Notes: generated from the sequence alone by a model not told the origin. A stretch of DNA of 64,000 nucleotides from Flavobacterium circumlabens (GCF_004345565.1 NZ_SLWA01000011.1:1-64000); one strand, 5' to 3'; positions 52,539 to 61,127 are shown, counted from the stretch's first letter. Program-made: numbers and translations.

Positions 52539-54161
52539 ATGAAAAAAATACATTTTATTATAAGTCTTTTCGTTTTAGCCACTCTAATAGGCTGCACAAA
52601 CGATGATGGTAGTGATATTGATTTAGACGGAGTAAGTGCGCCAACCAATGTTTCGGCATTAACAACAGTAACGCAGGACAATACCGGTAAAGTAACTTTT
52701 GTTCCTAAAGGATCCGGCGCAACGCAATATAAAATCAATTTTGGTGACGGTAGTCCAGAGTCAGCCTATGCAGCACCGGGAGAAGGTATTTTACATACTT
52801 ATGCCGAAGGAGTGTACCATGCGAAAATTACGGCAATGGGAATTAACGGAAAAACAACTGTAGCAGACAAAGAAGTTGTGGTTTCTTTCAGGGCACCGGA
52901 GAACTTAGTAGTCGTTATTACAAATGATTTGGCGATCTCTAAAAAAGTAACCGTAAAAGCCAAAGCAGATTTTGCTTTGTTCTATGATGTTTATTTTGGA
53001 GAAGCAGGAAAACCCGATCCGATTTCGGCAAACAATGGTGAATCTGTTTCGTATATCTATCAGAATGCAGGAGTTTATACCATTAGAGTAGTTTCTAAAA
53101 GCGCAGCTATTCAGACTACCGAATATACTGCGCAGTTTGAAGCCATTTTGATTTTAAATCCAACGGCATCTGCTCCTACACCTCCGACCAGACAAGCCGC
53201 AGATGTGATTTCTATTTATGGTTCTAAATACACGAATGTTGCCGGAACAGATTATTTCCCGGATTGGGGTCAGGCAAGTCAGGGCAGCAGCTGGGGCGAG
53301 TTTGATCTGAATGGTGATAAGATGTTGAATTATATCAAGTTGAGTTACCAGGGAATTGCACTGGCAGCCAATACGTCTATAGATGTCTCGGGTATGGATT
53401 TTATTCACCTGGATGTCTGGACTGCTGATACGCAGAAAATAGAAACTTCATTAATTAGCAAAACACTGGCAAACGGAGAAAGACCTGTTACTAAAGACCT
53501 TGTTGCCAATCAGTGGACAAGTATAGATATTCCTATTTCGGCCTTTACAAGCCAGACGGGGTTCACTGTAGCTGATATCTATCAATTGAAGCTGGTTGGA
53601 ACGCCTTGGGCTACAGGAACTGTTTTTATAGATAATATTTATTTCTACAAAGAACCGGCTGAGTCAATCGCATTACCGCTTGATTTTGAATCATCTGCCC
53701 TAACGTATGCCTGGGGAGGTTTTGGAAATGTTGATGCAGCAATTGTTACCAATCCATCTAAAACAGGAGCAAATTTGTCTGATAAAGTAGTGAAACTGGA
53801 TAAGAAAGCAGGAGCAGAAGTTTGGGGCGGAGCCAGTTTAAATCTTGAAAATACATTAAATTATACCAAAGGAACTACTGTAAAAGTAAATGTGTGGTCA
53901 CCAAAAGTCGGAGCCGATATTTTATATAAAATGGAAGTTTCAACATCTCCAAAAGATGGAAATGGAAATCCAACTGTTTTTATAGAAGTACATGCCACAA
54001 CAACAGTAGCCAATGCGTGGCAAGTGCTGACTTATGATTTAACGACAGCACCCGGTTTTAGTACAGCTAACAAATACGACAGAGTAATTTTATTTCCTGA
54101 CTTCGGACAAGGGGGAACAGGAACAAGCTATTACTTTGACGATATTAAACAATCCAATTAA
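52539..54161 (+). CDS. PKD-type surface glycan-binding lipoprotein of the glucan locus
   Basis: A 540-residue lipoprotein (signal ending LIGCTNDD). The N-terminal 200 residues contain two PKD/Ig-like folds (YKINFGDGSPESAYAAPGEG with HTYAEGVYHAKIT; FYDVYFGEAG with YIYQNAGVYTIRVVSKS). The C-terminal part holds two galactose-binding-like beta-sandwich modules (about 220-370, ending IDNIYFYKE, and about 380-540, ending YYFDDIKQ), as in carbohydrate-binding modules. In operon position it takes the place of SusE/SusF, and probably holds beta-glucan at the cell surface. Confidence 0.8.
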   Translation: MKKIHFIISLFVLATLIGCTNDDGSDIDLDGVSAPTNVSALTTVTQDNTGKVTFVPKGSGATQYKINFGDGSPESAYAAPGEGILHTYAEGVYHAKITAMGINGKTTVADKEVVVSFRAPENLVVVITNDLAISKKVTVKAKADFALFYDVYFGEAGKPDPISANNGESVSYIYQNAGVYTIRVVSKSAAIQTTEYTAQFEAILILNPTASAPTPPTRQAADVISIYGSKYTNVAGTDYFPDWGQASQGSSWGEFDLNGDKMLNYIKLSYQGIALAANTSIDVSGMDFIHLDVWTADTQKIETSLISKTLANGERPVTKDLVANQWTSIDIPISAFTSQTGFTVADIYQLKLVGTPWATGTVFIDNIYFYKEPAESIALPLDFESSALTYAWGGFGNVDAAIVTNPSKTGANLSDKVVKLDKKAGAEVWGGASLNLENTLNYTKGTTVKVNVWSPKVGADILYKMEVSTSPKDGNGNPTVFIEVHATTTVANAWQVLTYDLTTAPGFSTANKYDRVILFPDFGQGGTGTSYYFDDIKQSN

Positions 54162-54172
54162 AACAAGAAATC

Positions 54173-55837
54173 ATGAACAAAAAAATAATCATAAAGATAG
54201 TATCCTTATTTGCGATTCTCTTGATGACGGGTTGTCAAAAAGATGATTTTACGTTCGGATCATTAGACGCACCGTCCAATCTTAAGGTGACTTTTGATAT
54301 AGTAGGTAAAACAGCAGACACTCCCTTTGGAGACGGATCAGGAAAGGTTAATTTTAAAGCAACTGCTGATAATGTGATTTCCTATAAATACGTTTACAGT
54401 GATGGTGGTACAGATAATGCGCCAAGCGGAATTACTGAAAAAAGGTTTAACAAGACAGGAATAAATAAATATACAGTCACTGTTATTGCTTATGGAAAAG
54501 GTGGTGTAACGACCAATATAACTACAGAACTTGAAGTTTTTAGTGACTTTAGAGATGATCAGGCCGTACAGTTTTTAACAGGAGGAACTTCTAAAAAATG
54601 GTATTGGGCCGCGTCAGAAGCTGCACATTTAGGTGTGGGGCCAAATGACAGTAATGAAGAGAAAAACTGGATTCCGGATTATTATAAAGCGGCACCTTTT
54701 GAAAAAGCAGCTTCTCCGACAAGCAGCTGTTTGTACGAAAATGTATTGACGTTCTCTTTAGTGGGCGAGCAATTGAAATTTGAACTGGATAACGGCGGGG
54801 CTACCTTCTTTAACGCTTCTTTCGAAAGTGTTGGAGGCGGAAGCTCAGGTTCTGATGCCTGTCTGCCTTACAATACAGGTGGAGCTAAAACAGTTTTACT
54901 GGGTCCTTCAGAATCAGCTGTGATGAAAAATCCAAATCATGCACAGCAAACCAGAGGAACTATGTTGAATTTCTCTGATGGCGGTTTTATGGGATACTAT
55001 ATAGGACAAAGTTCTTACGAGATTTTATCGATCACAGAAAACAGAATGACCGTAAGAGCAGTAATGGGAGGAAACTCAACTTTAGCGTGGTATCATACTT
55101 TTACAACAACTCCACCTAACCAGAATCCGCCAACTGCAGATTATACCAATCTGGTATGGTCAGACGAATTTAATACAGATGGAGCTCCGGATACCTCAAA
55201 ATGGGTATATGATTTAGGAAACGGTGATAACGGCTGGGGAAACAGTGAAAAACAAAACTATACCAATTCTGCCAGCAATGTAATTGTACAAGGAGGAAAT
55301 TTAAAAATCACAGCTAAAAAAGAAGCTTCAGGCGGGTTTAACTATTCATCAGCCCGATTAAAATCAGAAGGTAAATATGATTTTACTTATGGTAAAGTAG
55401 AGATTCGTGCCAAACTTCCAACAGGTGGAGGAACCTGGCCGGCGATCTGGATGCTTGGTGCCAATTATGCAACTAATGCCTGGCCGTCTTGTGGTGAAAT
55501 AGATATTATGGAACATGTAGGAAACAGTCAAAACCTGATTCACGGCACACTTCATTATCCCGGACATTCAGGCGGAAATGGTAATACAGGCTCTAAAACC
55601 ATTCCAAACGTTTCTACAGAGTTTCATGTCTATAAAACGATCTGGTCACCGGCAGCCGTAAAAATTTATGTAGATGACGAATTGATTCATTCCGTTGCGA
55701 ATGATGCTTCCCTGCCATTCAATAAGGACTTCTTCCTGATTTTGAATGTAGCAATGGGCGGTAATTTTGGAGGAAATATTGATGCTGCTTTTACGCAATC
55801 TTCTATGGAGATTGATTACGTGAGAGTATATCAATAG
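54173..55837 (+). CDS. GH16 endo-beta-1,3-glucanase (laminarinase-like), PKD-type lipoprotein
   Basis: A 554-residue lipoprotein (LMTGCQKDD). The first 300 residues carry a PKD-like module and a region ending near WYHTFTTTPP; the GH16 domain spans about 325-554, with the catalytic motif GEIDIMEHVG (nucleophile Glu442, Asp444, acid/base Glu447) and the flanking WPAIWMLG and FFLILNVAMGGNFGG. The M in ExDIME is typical of laminarinases and lichenases. It probably cuts surface-bound beta-1,3-glucan for import by the SusCD pair. It lies 11 bases after the PKD lipoprotein gene. Confidence 0.92.
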   Translation: MNKKIIIKIVSLFAILLMTGCQKDDFTFGSLDAPSNLKVTFDIVGKTADTPFGDGSGKVNFKATADNVISYKYVYSDGGTDNAPSGITEKRFNKTGINKYTVTVIAYGKGGVTTNITTELEVFSDFRDDQAVQFLTGGTSKKWYWAASEAAHLGVGPNDSNEEKNWIPDYYKAAPFEKAASPTSSCLYENVLTFSLVGEQLKFELDNGGATFFNASFESVGGGSSGSDACLPYNTGGAKTVLLGPSESAVMKNPNHAQQTRGTMLNFSDGGFMGYYIGQSSYEILSITENRMTVRAVMGGNSTLAWYHTFTTTPPNQNPPTADYTNLVWSDEFNTDGAPDTSKWVYDLGNGDNGWGNSEKQNYTNSASNVIVQGGNLKITAKKEASGGFNYSSARLKSEGKYDFTYGKVEIRAKLPTGGGTWPAIWMLGANYATNAWPSCGEIDIMEHVGNSQNLIHGTLHYPGHSGGNGNTGSKTIPNVSTEFHVYKTIWSPAAVKIYVDDELIHSVANDASLPFNKDFFLILNVAMGGNFGGNIDAAFTQSSMEIDYVRVYQ

Positions 55838-55866
55838 ATTGTTAATTAATTAGTAAGAATGAAATG

Positions 55867-55900
55867 AGAAGGTCAGTGTAAGGCTGGCCTTCTTAATTTT
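55867..55900 (+). terminator. Intrinsic terminator between the two GH16 genes
   Basis: AGAAGGTCAG and CTGGCCTTCT pair with one G-T pair around a short loop, followed by TTAATTTT. It suggests that the second GH16 gene is expressed less than, or separately from, the first four genes. Confidence 0.7.
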
Positions 55901-55920
55901 AGTAATTTTAAAACGATACT

Positions 55921-56679
55921 ATGAAAAAAGTAGTTGTATTAATACTGATCAGCAGCTTTTGTTTCGCGCAAAAAGCCAATCGAAAGCTTATCTGGGAAGA
56001 AAATTTTAATAAAAAGAAAATAAACGAATCCTTCTGGAACTTCGAACTCGGAGACGGTTGCCCGGATTTATGTGGTTACGGAAATAACGAAAGGCAAATT
56101 TATACCAAAACGAATCACCAGATAAAAGACGGAAATTTAATTATAGAGGCCAGAAAAGAAGGAACTAAATATACCTCCACTAAAATTACAACCAAAGGTA
56201 AAAAGCAATTTCAATATGGAAGAATAGAAGCAAGGGCAAAACTTCCGATCGGACATGGTTTATGGCCCGCATTCTGGATGTTAGGAGCCAATATCGATGA
56301 GGTGAAGTGGCCAAAAACAGGAGAAATCGATATTTTGGAATATATAGGCAGAGATCCGCATATGGTATATACCACCCTGCATACCCAGGACAGCCATGGC
56401 AATACCATTAATACCAAAAGAACAGAATTCCCTGCCATTGAAGAAGGATATCATATCTATGCTATAGAGTGGTCAAAAGATAAAATAGAATTCTTTGTAG
56501 ATACTACTTTAGTGTATACATTTAATCCTGAAGTTAAGGACGAAAATACCTGGCCGTTTGATAAACCATTTTACATTATTGTCAATCTGGCAATCGGCGG
56601 AAATTTTGGAGGACCTGACGTAGACGATACTGTATTGCCACAAAAATATTATGTGGACTATGTTCGCGTCTACGAATAA
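55921..56679 (+). CDS. GH16 beta-glucanase, secreted, single-domain
   Basis: A 252-residue enzyme with a signal peptide (ILISSFCFAQKA) and no lipid-modification Cys directly after it. The GH16 catalytic motif is GEIDILEYIG with Glu135, Asp137 and Glu140; WPAFWMLGANI precedes it and FYIIVNLAIGGNFGGP follows. It has the same domain as the preceding gene but lacks the extra modules; a periplasmic location would let it finish oligosaccharides after import, though export is equally possible. It follows an intrinsic terminator. Confidence 0.92.
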   Translation: MKKVVVLILISSFCFAQKANRKLIWEENFNKKKINESFWNFELGDGCPDLCGYGNNERQIYTKTNHQIKDGNLIIEARKEGTKYTSTKITTKGKKQFQYGRIEARAKLPIGHGLWPAFWMLGANIDEVKWPKTGEIDILEYIGRDPHMVYTTLHTQDSHGNTINTKRTEFPAIEEGYHIYAIEWSKDKIEFFVDTTLVYTFNPEVKDENTWPFDKPFYIIVNLAIGGNFGGPDVDDTVLPQKYYVDYVRVYE

Positions 56680-57009
56680 TCATTAAAATACTATAAATAG
56701 TATTAAAAAAAGAAGATGTAACTGGTTTAAATTAAGTGATTTAGGTAAGTTTGTCTTCTTTTTTTAAATGTTAAAACCTTACTGTTATTTGGTAATTTTA
56801 AAGACTTTGACAGGATTTATTAATTTTAATTAAGATTAATTACCATTTTATTATTAATTATTTGTTGTTTGTATTTGCTTTTTAAAATAATTATTTGTTA
56901 AATTTGAACAGATTATTAACAAAACCAAAAAAAGATCCGCCTATTATATAAAATTACTTTTTAGAAAAAATTACTCCAAATTTTAAACAGAAACTAAAAA
57001 AGTAGTATT
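56680..57009. other. 330-base gap between the glucan locus and the ECF sigma gene
   Basis: It holds the terminator at 56704-56767 and then AT-rich sequence up to the sigma start, presumably its promoter. No clear TAnnTTTG box stands out, and no small frame is supported. Confidence 0.4.
56704..56767 (+). terminator. Intrinsic terminator after the second GH16 gene
   Basis: AAAAAAAGAAGA and TCTTCTTTTTTT pair at the ends of a 60-base region with a large loop, followed by a T run. Confidence 0.7.
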
Positions 57010-57594
57010 ATGGCTGATCTGCATATTCCAGACGCTCTATTGGTGAAAAATTATGTTGAAGGCAACGAGAATGCTTTAGCGACATTAATAAAAAGACATG
57101 AGTCTAAGATATATGGATTTATATATTCAAAGATTGCTGATAGAGATATTTCAAACGACATTTTTCAGGATACTTTTATCAAGGTAATCAAAACCCTTAA
57201 AAGCAATTCATATAACGAAGAAGGTAAATTCCTGCCTTGGGTCATGCGTATTTCCCATAATCTAATCGTAGATCATTTCCGTAAAAACAAAAAAATGCCC
57301 ATGTACAGAGAAACAGAAGAGTTTTCTATCTTCTCTGTGATGTCAGATGATTCTTTAACCATTGAAAATAAGATGATTTTTGATCAGGTCGAAGTGGATC
57401 TTAAAAAAATAATTGAAGAGCTTCCTGAGGATCAAAAAGAGGTTTTGGTAATGCGTATGTATCAGGATATGAGCTTCAAGGAAATATCGGAACTTACGGG
57501 CGTAAGTATCAATACCGCATTAGGAAGAATGCGTTATGCCTTAATGAATTTGAGAAAAATTATTGATAAACATCAAATTATTTTAACCAACTAA
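57010..57594 (+). CDS. ECF-type RNA polymerase sigma factor
   Basis: A 194-residue sigma-70 family factor. Region 2 (about 25-95) includes SKIYGFIYSKIADRDISNDIF and LPWVMRISHNLIVDHFRKNK; region 4 (about 135-190) includes LPEDQKEVLVMRMYQDMSFK and SELTGVSINTALGRMRYAL. No anti-sigma gene is adjacent; a 47-residue protein follows instead. Regulon and signal are unknown. Confidence 0.9.
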   Translation: MADLHIPDALLVKNYVEGNENALATLIKRHESKIYGFIYSKIADRDISNDIFQDTFIKVIKTLKSNSYNEEGKFLPWVMRISHNLIVDHFRKNKKMPMYRETEEFSIFSVMSDDSLTIENKMIFDQVEVDLKKIIEELPEDQKEVLVMRMYQDMSFKEISELTGVSINTALGRMRYALMNLRKIIDKHQIILTN

Positions 57595-57644
57595 TACTAT
57601 TTTGAGTATTAGCCCGTTATACTATTATAAAACACTTTCATGGT

Positions 57645-57788
57645 ATGGCGAAAATTTACTCTAAAAAAGCATTAGCTTTTAAAAACTTAAAACCAAAAAA
57701 AGAAGTCGTTTCTTTTTTATTAAATTACTCACAAGCGTTGACAGTTGTGAAGATTAAAGATAAAAGTTTTGATATTATAGCTAATTAA
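57645..57788 (+). CDS. 47-residue protein downstream of the sigma factor
   Basis: The frame from ATG 57645 to TAA 57788 begins MAKIYSKKALAFKNLKPK and ends KSFDIIAN. It is basic in the first half, with a short hydrophobic stretch (VVSFLLNYSQALTVVKI) in the second. It is 50 bases after the sigma stop and is followed by a terminator at 57855, so the two are likely to share a transcript. I do not recognise a known domain; it might modulate the sigma factor. A start at 57640 is out of frame. Confidence 0.6.
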   Translation: MAKIYSKKALAFKNLKPKKEVVSFLLNYSQALTVVKIKDKSFDIIAN

Positions 57789-57854
57789 ACAGCCCGCTGC
57801 CTTGGTCGGATGTTTATTTCGAAAGAAAAACCAAATGGTCGTTTTGGTTGAAAG

Positions 57855-57894
57855 CTCACTATTTGTATGCAAATACAGATAGTGAGTTTTTTTT
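57855..57894 (+). terminator. Intrinsic terminator after the 47-residue gene
   Basis: CTCACTAT/ATAGTGAG plus TGTAT/ATACA form a long stem around a small loop, followed by eight T. Confidence 0.92.
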
Positions 57895-58493
57895 GTTTAA
57901 ATCAAATTCAGAACCCTTTCTGCGTTTAATTATATAAGAATTATAAGACTTTCAATTACTGTCTTAAACTGTAGAAGTCGTTGTATTAGGGGTATTTTGT
58001 AGTAAATAACATTTTTTATTCTGTATAATTGTAGGTTATTATTTATTTTACACGAAACGTTATATTTTGGTTAAAAAATTGTTTGTATTTTATTTGTCTA
58101 TTCAGTTTTTAATTTTATTTTAGATAAAAATAAATTGTTTGTAACAAATAATTAATAAAAAGGTATTTATAGTTTAAATATTGTTAAAATCATGTATTTT
58201 TTATAAGTATGCTTTAAAAGTAATGAAAGAATCTTTAACCCCTAAAATGTTTAATATGATAAAAAACTACACTAATTAATTTGTTCAGTTTGATAAACTT
58301 TTAAATCCATAAGTGGAAATTAAGAGTGCATGCAATTTTGCTTAAAAGAAACCAGACAACAATCCTGTTTTGTCCGGAGATGAAAAATATTTTTTAAAAA
58401 TAGTCATAACCACTTTTAAGCCGGGCACATTCTGCCAAAATTGCTCAGGAAATAAAAACCAAAACTTTATTTAACCATCAAACCTAAGTTCAA
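57895..58493. other. About 600-base AT-rich gap without a supported gene
   Basis: It contains long A/T tracts with many short TTGT and TAAA motifs, but no frame with a credible start, no repeat seen elsewhere in this window and no strong hairpin. It is unusually long for this gene-dense region and must contain the promoter of the TPR gene. Confidence 0.4.
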
Positions 58494-59555
58494 ATGAAAA
58501 TGAAATATTTAATACTATCAATTGTATTGATAAATGTTAGCGTGTATGCCCAAAATGCACAAATTAAAGAAGCGCAATCTATTTTTGAAAAAGGTAATTC
58601 ACAGGCTGCAATAACGATTTTGAATAAAACAGAATACATGATCCTTAATGCTCCTGATGAAGACAAATCTGATTTTTATTTTTTGAAAGGAAATGTATTA
58701 AAGGATTTAGCTACCAAAGATATAGATGCAGCCAATAACTTTACCTTAGCCTCACAAGCTTATCAGGATGTGATGTTATATGAAAATGAATCCGGAAAAT
58801 ATAAATACAGTGTAAAAGCCGGTGCAGCATTAAAACAAATGAAATCCAATCTCGTAAATGGCGCAATGAATGATTTTAAGGCAGGTAAGTTCAAAGAAAG
58901 TGCAGAAAAGAGTTTTAAGGTGTATTTGTTTGATAAAAAAGACACCCTGAATTTGTATAATGCAGCGGCAGCTTCTGTAAATGCAGAAGATTATGATTCG
59001 GCAATTAAATATTACGAGCAGTTAAAGAAAATCAATTTTTCAGGAAAAGGAATTGTTTATTACGCTACGAATAAAAAGACAAAAGAAGAAGATACTTTTA
59101 TTTCGCCAAAAGCAAGACAATCAGCTATTGATGCCGGTCTTTATGAGAAACCAAGAACAGAATCTGTTCCTTCGAAAAAGATAGAGGTAAATAAAAATCT
59201 CGCTTATTCTTATCTGGAGAAAAAAGATTTTGCCAAAGCAGAAACAACTTATAACAGTATTTTGGAGATCGATCCAAATTGTGTTGATGCGTACGTTAAT
59301 CTGGCTTATTTAAAATTAGAATTAAAAAAGGCTTTAACAGAAGAAATTTCCGCTTTAGGAACCAGTCCAAAAGAAATGCAGCAATACGATAAACTAAATG
59401 CTAAAAAAGATGATATTGCCAGAAGTGCCATTCCTTATCTTAAAAAAGCACTTCTTATTGAACCTAAGAATGAATCTGTTGCAAAAACACTTTTGGGAGT
59501 TTACAGATCACTTGATATGACTGCGGAATACAATTCTTTAAAAGCCGGAATGTAG
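58494..59555 (+). CDS. Exported TPR-repeat protein
   Basis: A 353-residue protein with a signal peptide (YLILSIVLINVSVYAQNA) and tetratricopeptide-type helix pairs at about 60-100, 150-180, 232-265 (NKNLAYSYLEKKDFAKAETTYNSILE in two pieces, then DPNCVDAYVNLAYL) and 310-350. TPR proteins act as scaffolds in protein complexes; it is probably periplasmic. ATG 58494 and ATG 58500 are both possible (MKMKYL). No partner is indicated by neighbours. Confidence 0.8.
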   Translation: MKMKYLILSIVLINVSVYAQNAQIKEAQSIFEKGNSQAAITILNKTEYMILNAPDEDKSDFYFLKGNVLKDLATKDIDAANNFTLASQAYQDVMLYENESGKYKYSVKAGAALKQMKSNLVNGAMNDFKAGKFKESAEKSFKVYLFDKKDTLNLYNAAAASVNAEDYDSAIKYYEQLKKINFSGKGIVYYATNKKTKEEDTFISPKARQSAIDAGLYEKPRTESVPSKKIEVNKNLAYSYLEKKDFAKAETTYNSILEIDPNCVDAYVNLAYLKLELKKALTEEISALGTSPKEMQQYDKLNAKKDDIARSAIPYLKKALLIEPKNESVAKTLLGVYRSLDMTAEYNSLKAGM

Positions 59556-59575
59556 GTTGCTGAGGTTAAAAATAA

Positions 59576-59620
59576 AGGTACAAAGGTACAAAGGTGCAAA
59601 GTTACAAAGGTGCAAAGGTT
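59576..59620. repeat. Tandem 'aaggtgcaaagg' tract
   Basis: Units aaaggtacaaaggtacaaag and gtgcaaagttacaaaggtgc repeat with small variations; the reverse complement matches the ctttgcacctttgcacct part of 17125-17222. Intergenic, after the TPR gene. Confidence 0.6.
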
Positions 59621-59737
59621 TGAATAGCTAGGTTTTATGATTTATAAAATCCACTATTTAAACCTTTGCATTTTACATTTTATAAAATTAAGCCTAACGT
59701 AAACCTTTCCGTAATTCACTTTTGATAACGCCTGAAA

Positions 59738-60391
59738 TTACTTCACCTTACTCATTTCATCGATAATAGATTTCTTTCCAATCGTTCTCGTAATAATATC
59801 TTTTTCTAAACTCCAGCCACGGGCAGGGGAGTACTCACGGCCGTACCAGATAATTTGCAGATGTAAATCATTCCATAATTCGCGTGGGAATAACCTTTTG
59901 GCATCTTTTTCTGTCTGTACCACATTCTTTCCATTCGAAAGATTCCATCTGTACATCAATCGGTGAATGTGTGTATCAACCGGAAAAGCAGGAACTCCAA
60001 AAGCCTGGGACATGACCACACTTGCTGTTTTATGGCCAACGGCAGGTAATTCTTCAAGTGCCTCAAAACTCTGCGGTACTTTTCCGTCATGTTTATCAAT
60101 AAGAATATGCGATAAGCCATAAATTCCTTTCGACTTCATCGGGGATAATCCGCAAGGGCGAATAATTTCCTTAATTTCTTCCACAGACATTTTTATCATA
60201 TCATAAGGATTATCAGCCTTTGCAAAAAGTATAGGTGTAATTTGATTCACACGGACATCTGTGCATTGTGCCGATAATAAAACAGCAATCAGTAAAGTAT
60301 AAGGATCTTTGTGATCAAGAGGAACAGGTATAGTAGGGTAGAGTTCTTTTAACGTATTTATAACAAATTGTACGCGAGCTTCTTTATTCAT
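59738..60391 (-). CDS. nth: Endonuclease III without the iron-sulfur cluster motif
   Basis: A base-excision-repair DNA glycosylase/AP lyase of 217 residues that removes oxidized pyrimidines. The helix-hairpin-helix LPAVGHKTA carries the catalytic Lys121, and VDTHIHR the catalytic Asp139; the LLSAQCTDVRVNQITP segment is typical. The C-terminal region that normally holds four Cys for a [4Fe-4S] cluster (C-x6-C-x2-C-x5-C) reads YGREYSPARGWSLEKDII with no Cys at all; the only Cys are 43 and 80. It is thus a cluster-less member. Confidence 0.9.
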   Translation of the reverse strand: MNKEARVQFVINTLKELYPTIPVPLDHKDPYTLLIAVLLSAQCTDVRVNQITPILFAKADNPYDMIKMSVEEIKEIIRPCGLSPMKSKGIYGLSHILIDKHDGKVPQSFEALEELPAVGHKTASVVMSQAFGVPAFPVDTHIHRLMYRWNLSNGKNVVQTEKDAKRLFPRELWNDLHLQIIWYGREYSPARGWSLEKDIITRTIGKKSIIDEMSKVK

Positions 60392-60441
60392 TTCCGTATT
60401 TTTAATCCCGTAAAAATAATGAATTATAAGTTAAAAGTAAG

Positions 60442-60489
60442 GAGTTATGAGTTATGAGTTATGAGTTATAAGTTGTGAGTGATGAGTTT
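60442..60489. repeat. Tandem heptamer GAGTTAT tract
   Basis: The heptamer GAGTTAT recurs at about 60442-60475, then degenerates to gagtgatgagtt. It lies between nth and bcp. An aatctaaaa-type tract follows at 60545-60567. Confidence 0.6.
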
Positions 60490-60577
60490 CAAATGTAAAT
60501 CCAATTCAACAATCTTTACTCTTTCCCCTTTATTATTCGGTTTAAAAATCTAAAATCAACAATCTAAAATAAAAAAA

Positions 60578-61030
60578 ATGACAACATTAAAAAAAGGAGA
60601 TCAAGCCCCGCAATTTTCAGGAACAGACCAGGACGGAAACATCCATAAATTGGCGGATTATGCCGGAAAAAAACTGGTAGTTTTCTTTTACCCAAAAGCA
60701 AGCACACCAGGCTGCACAGCTGAAGCCTGTGATTTAAGAGACAATTTCGAACGTTTTAAAGCCAATAACTACGAGCTTTTAGGGGTAAGTGCCGATAGTC
60801 AGAAAGCACAGGGAAAATTCAAAGATAAATATGAATTCCCTTTTCCGTTAATTGCCGACGAAGATAAATCAGTAATCAATGCTTTTGGTGTTTGGGGACC
60901 TAAAAAATTCATGGGAAAAGAATACGACGGAATCCACAGAACCACTTTCGTAATTGATGAAAACGGAATTATAGAAGAAGTAATTGAAAATGTAAAAACA
61001 AAAGAACACGCATCGCAAATTTTGAAGTAG
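60578..61030 (+). CDS. bcp: Thioredoxin-dependent thiol peroxidase (peroxiredoxin Q/Bcp)
   Basis: A 150-residue peroxiredoxin that reduces H2O2 and organic hydroperoxides with thioredoxin. The peroxidatic Cys is in STPGCTAEAC (Cys46) and the resolving Cys five residues later (Cys51), as in atypical two-Cys Bcp. KLVVFFYPKA precedes it. Cytoplasmic. The region downstream holds a dispersed repeat and a strong terminator. Confidence 0.95.
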   Translation: MTTLKKGDQAPQFSGTDQDGNIHKLADYAGKKLVVFFYPKASTPGCTAEACDLRDNFERFKANNYELLGVSADSQKAQGKFKDKYEFPFPLIADEDKSVINAFGVWGPKKFMGKEYDGIHRTTFVIDENGIIEEVIENVKTKEHASQILK

Positions 61031-61070
61031 CCGTTTGTTTGCAAAAAAAAAAAGTTAGCGTTCAGTTTGT

Positions 61071-61096
61071 GATTTCTCGTTCCTCGAAATGACAAA
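61071..61096. repeat. Dispersed repeat of the 'gtcatttcgaggaacgagaaatc' type
   Basis: gatttctcgttcctcgaaat followed by gacaaa, in reverse sense tttgtcatttcgag then gaacgagaaatc, matches a repeat I recall as widespread in Bacteroidota intergenic regions. It is flanked on the right by a half copy of the agtctcag family (actgtgaccgagactg, about 61107-61122). Confidence 0.6.
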
Positions 61097-61127
61097 ATTG
61101 CGAAAAACTGTGACCGAGACTGAAAAC

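Noticed and set aside
60442..60489. CRISPR-like repeat array
   Set aside because: The unit is seven bases without spacers; it is a simple tandem tract.
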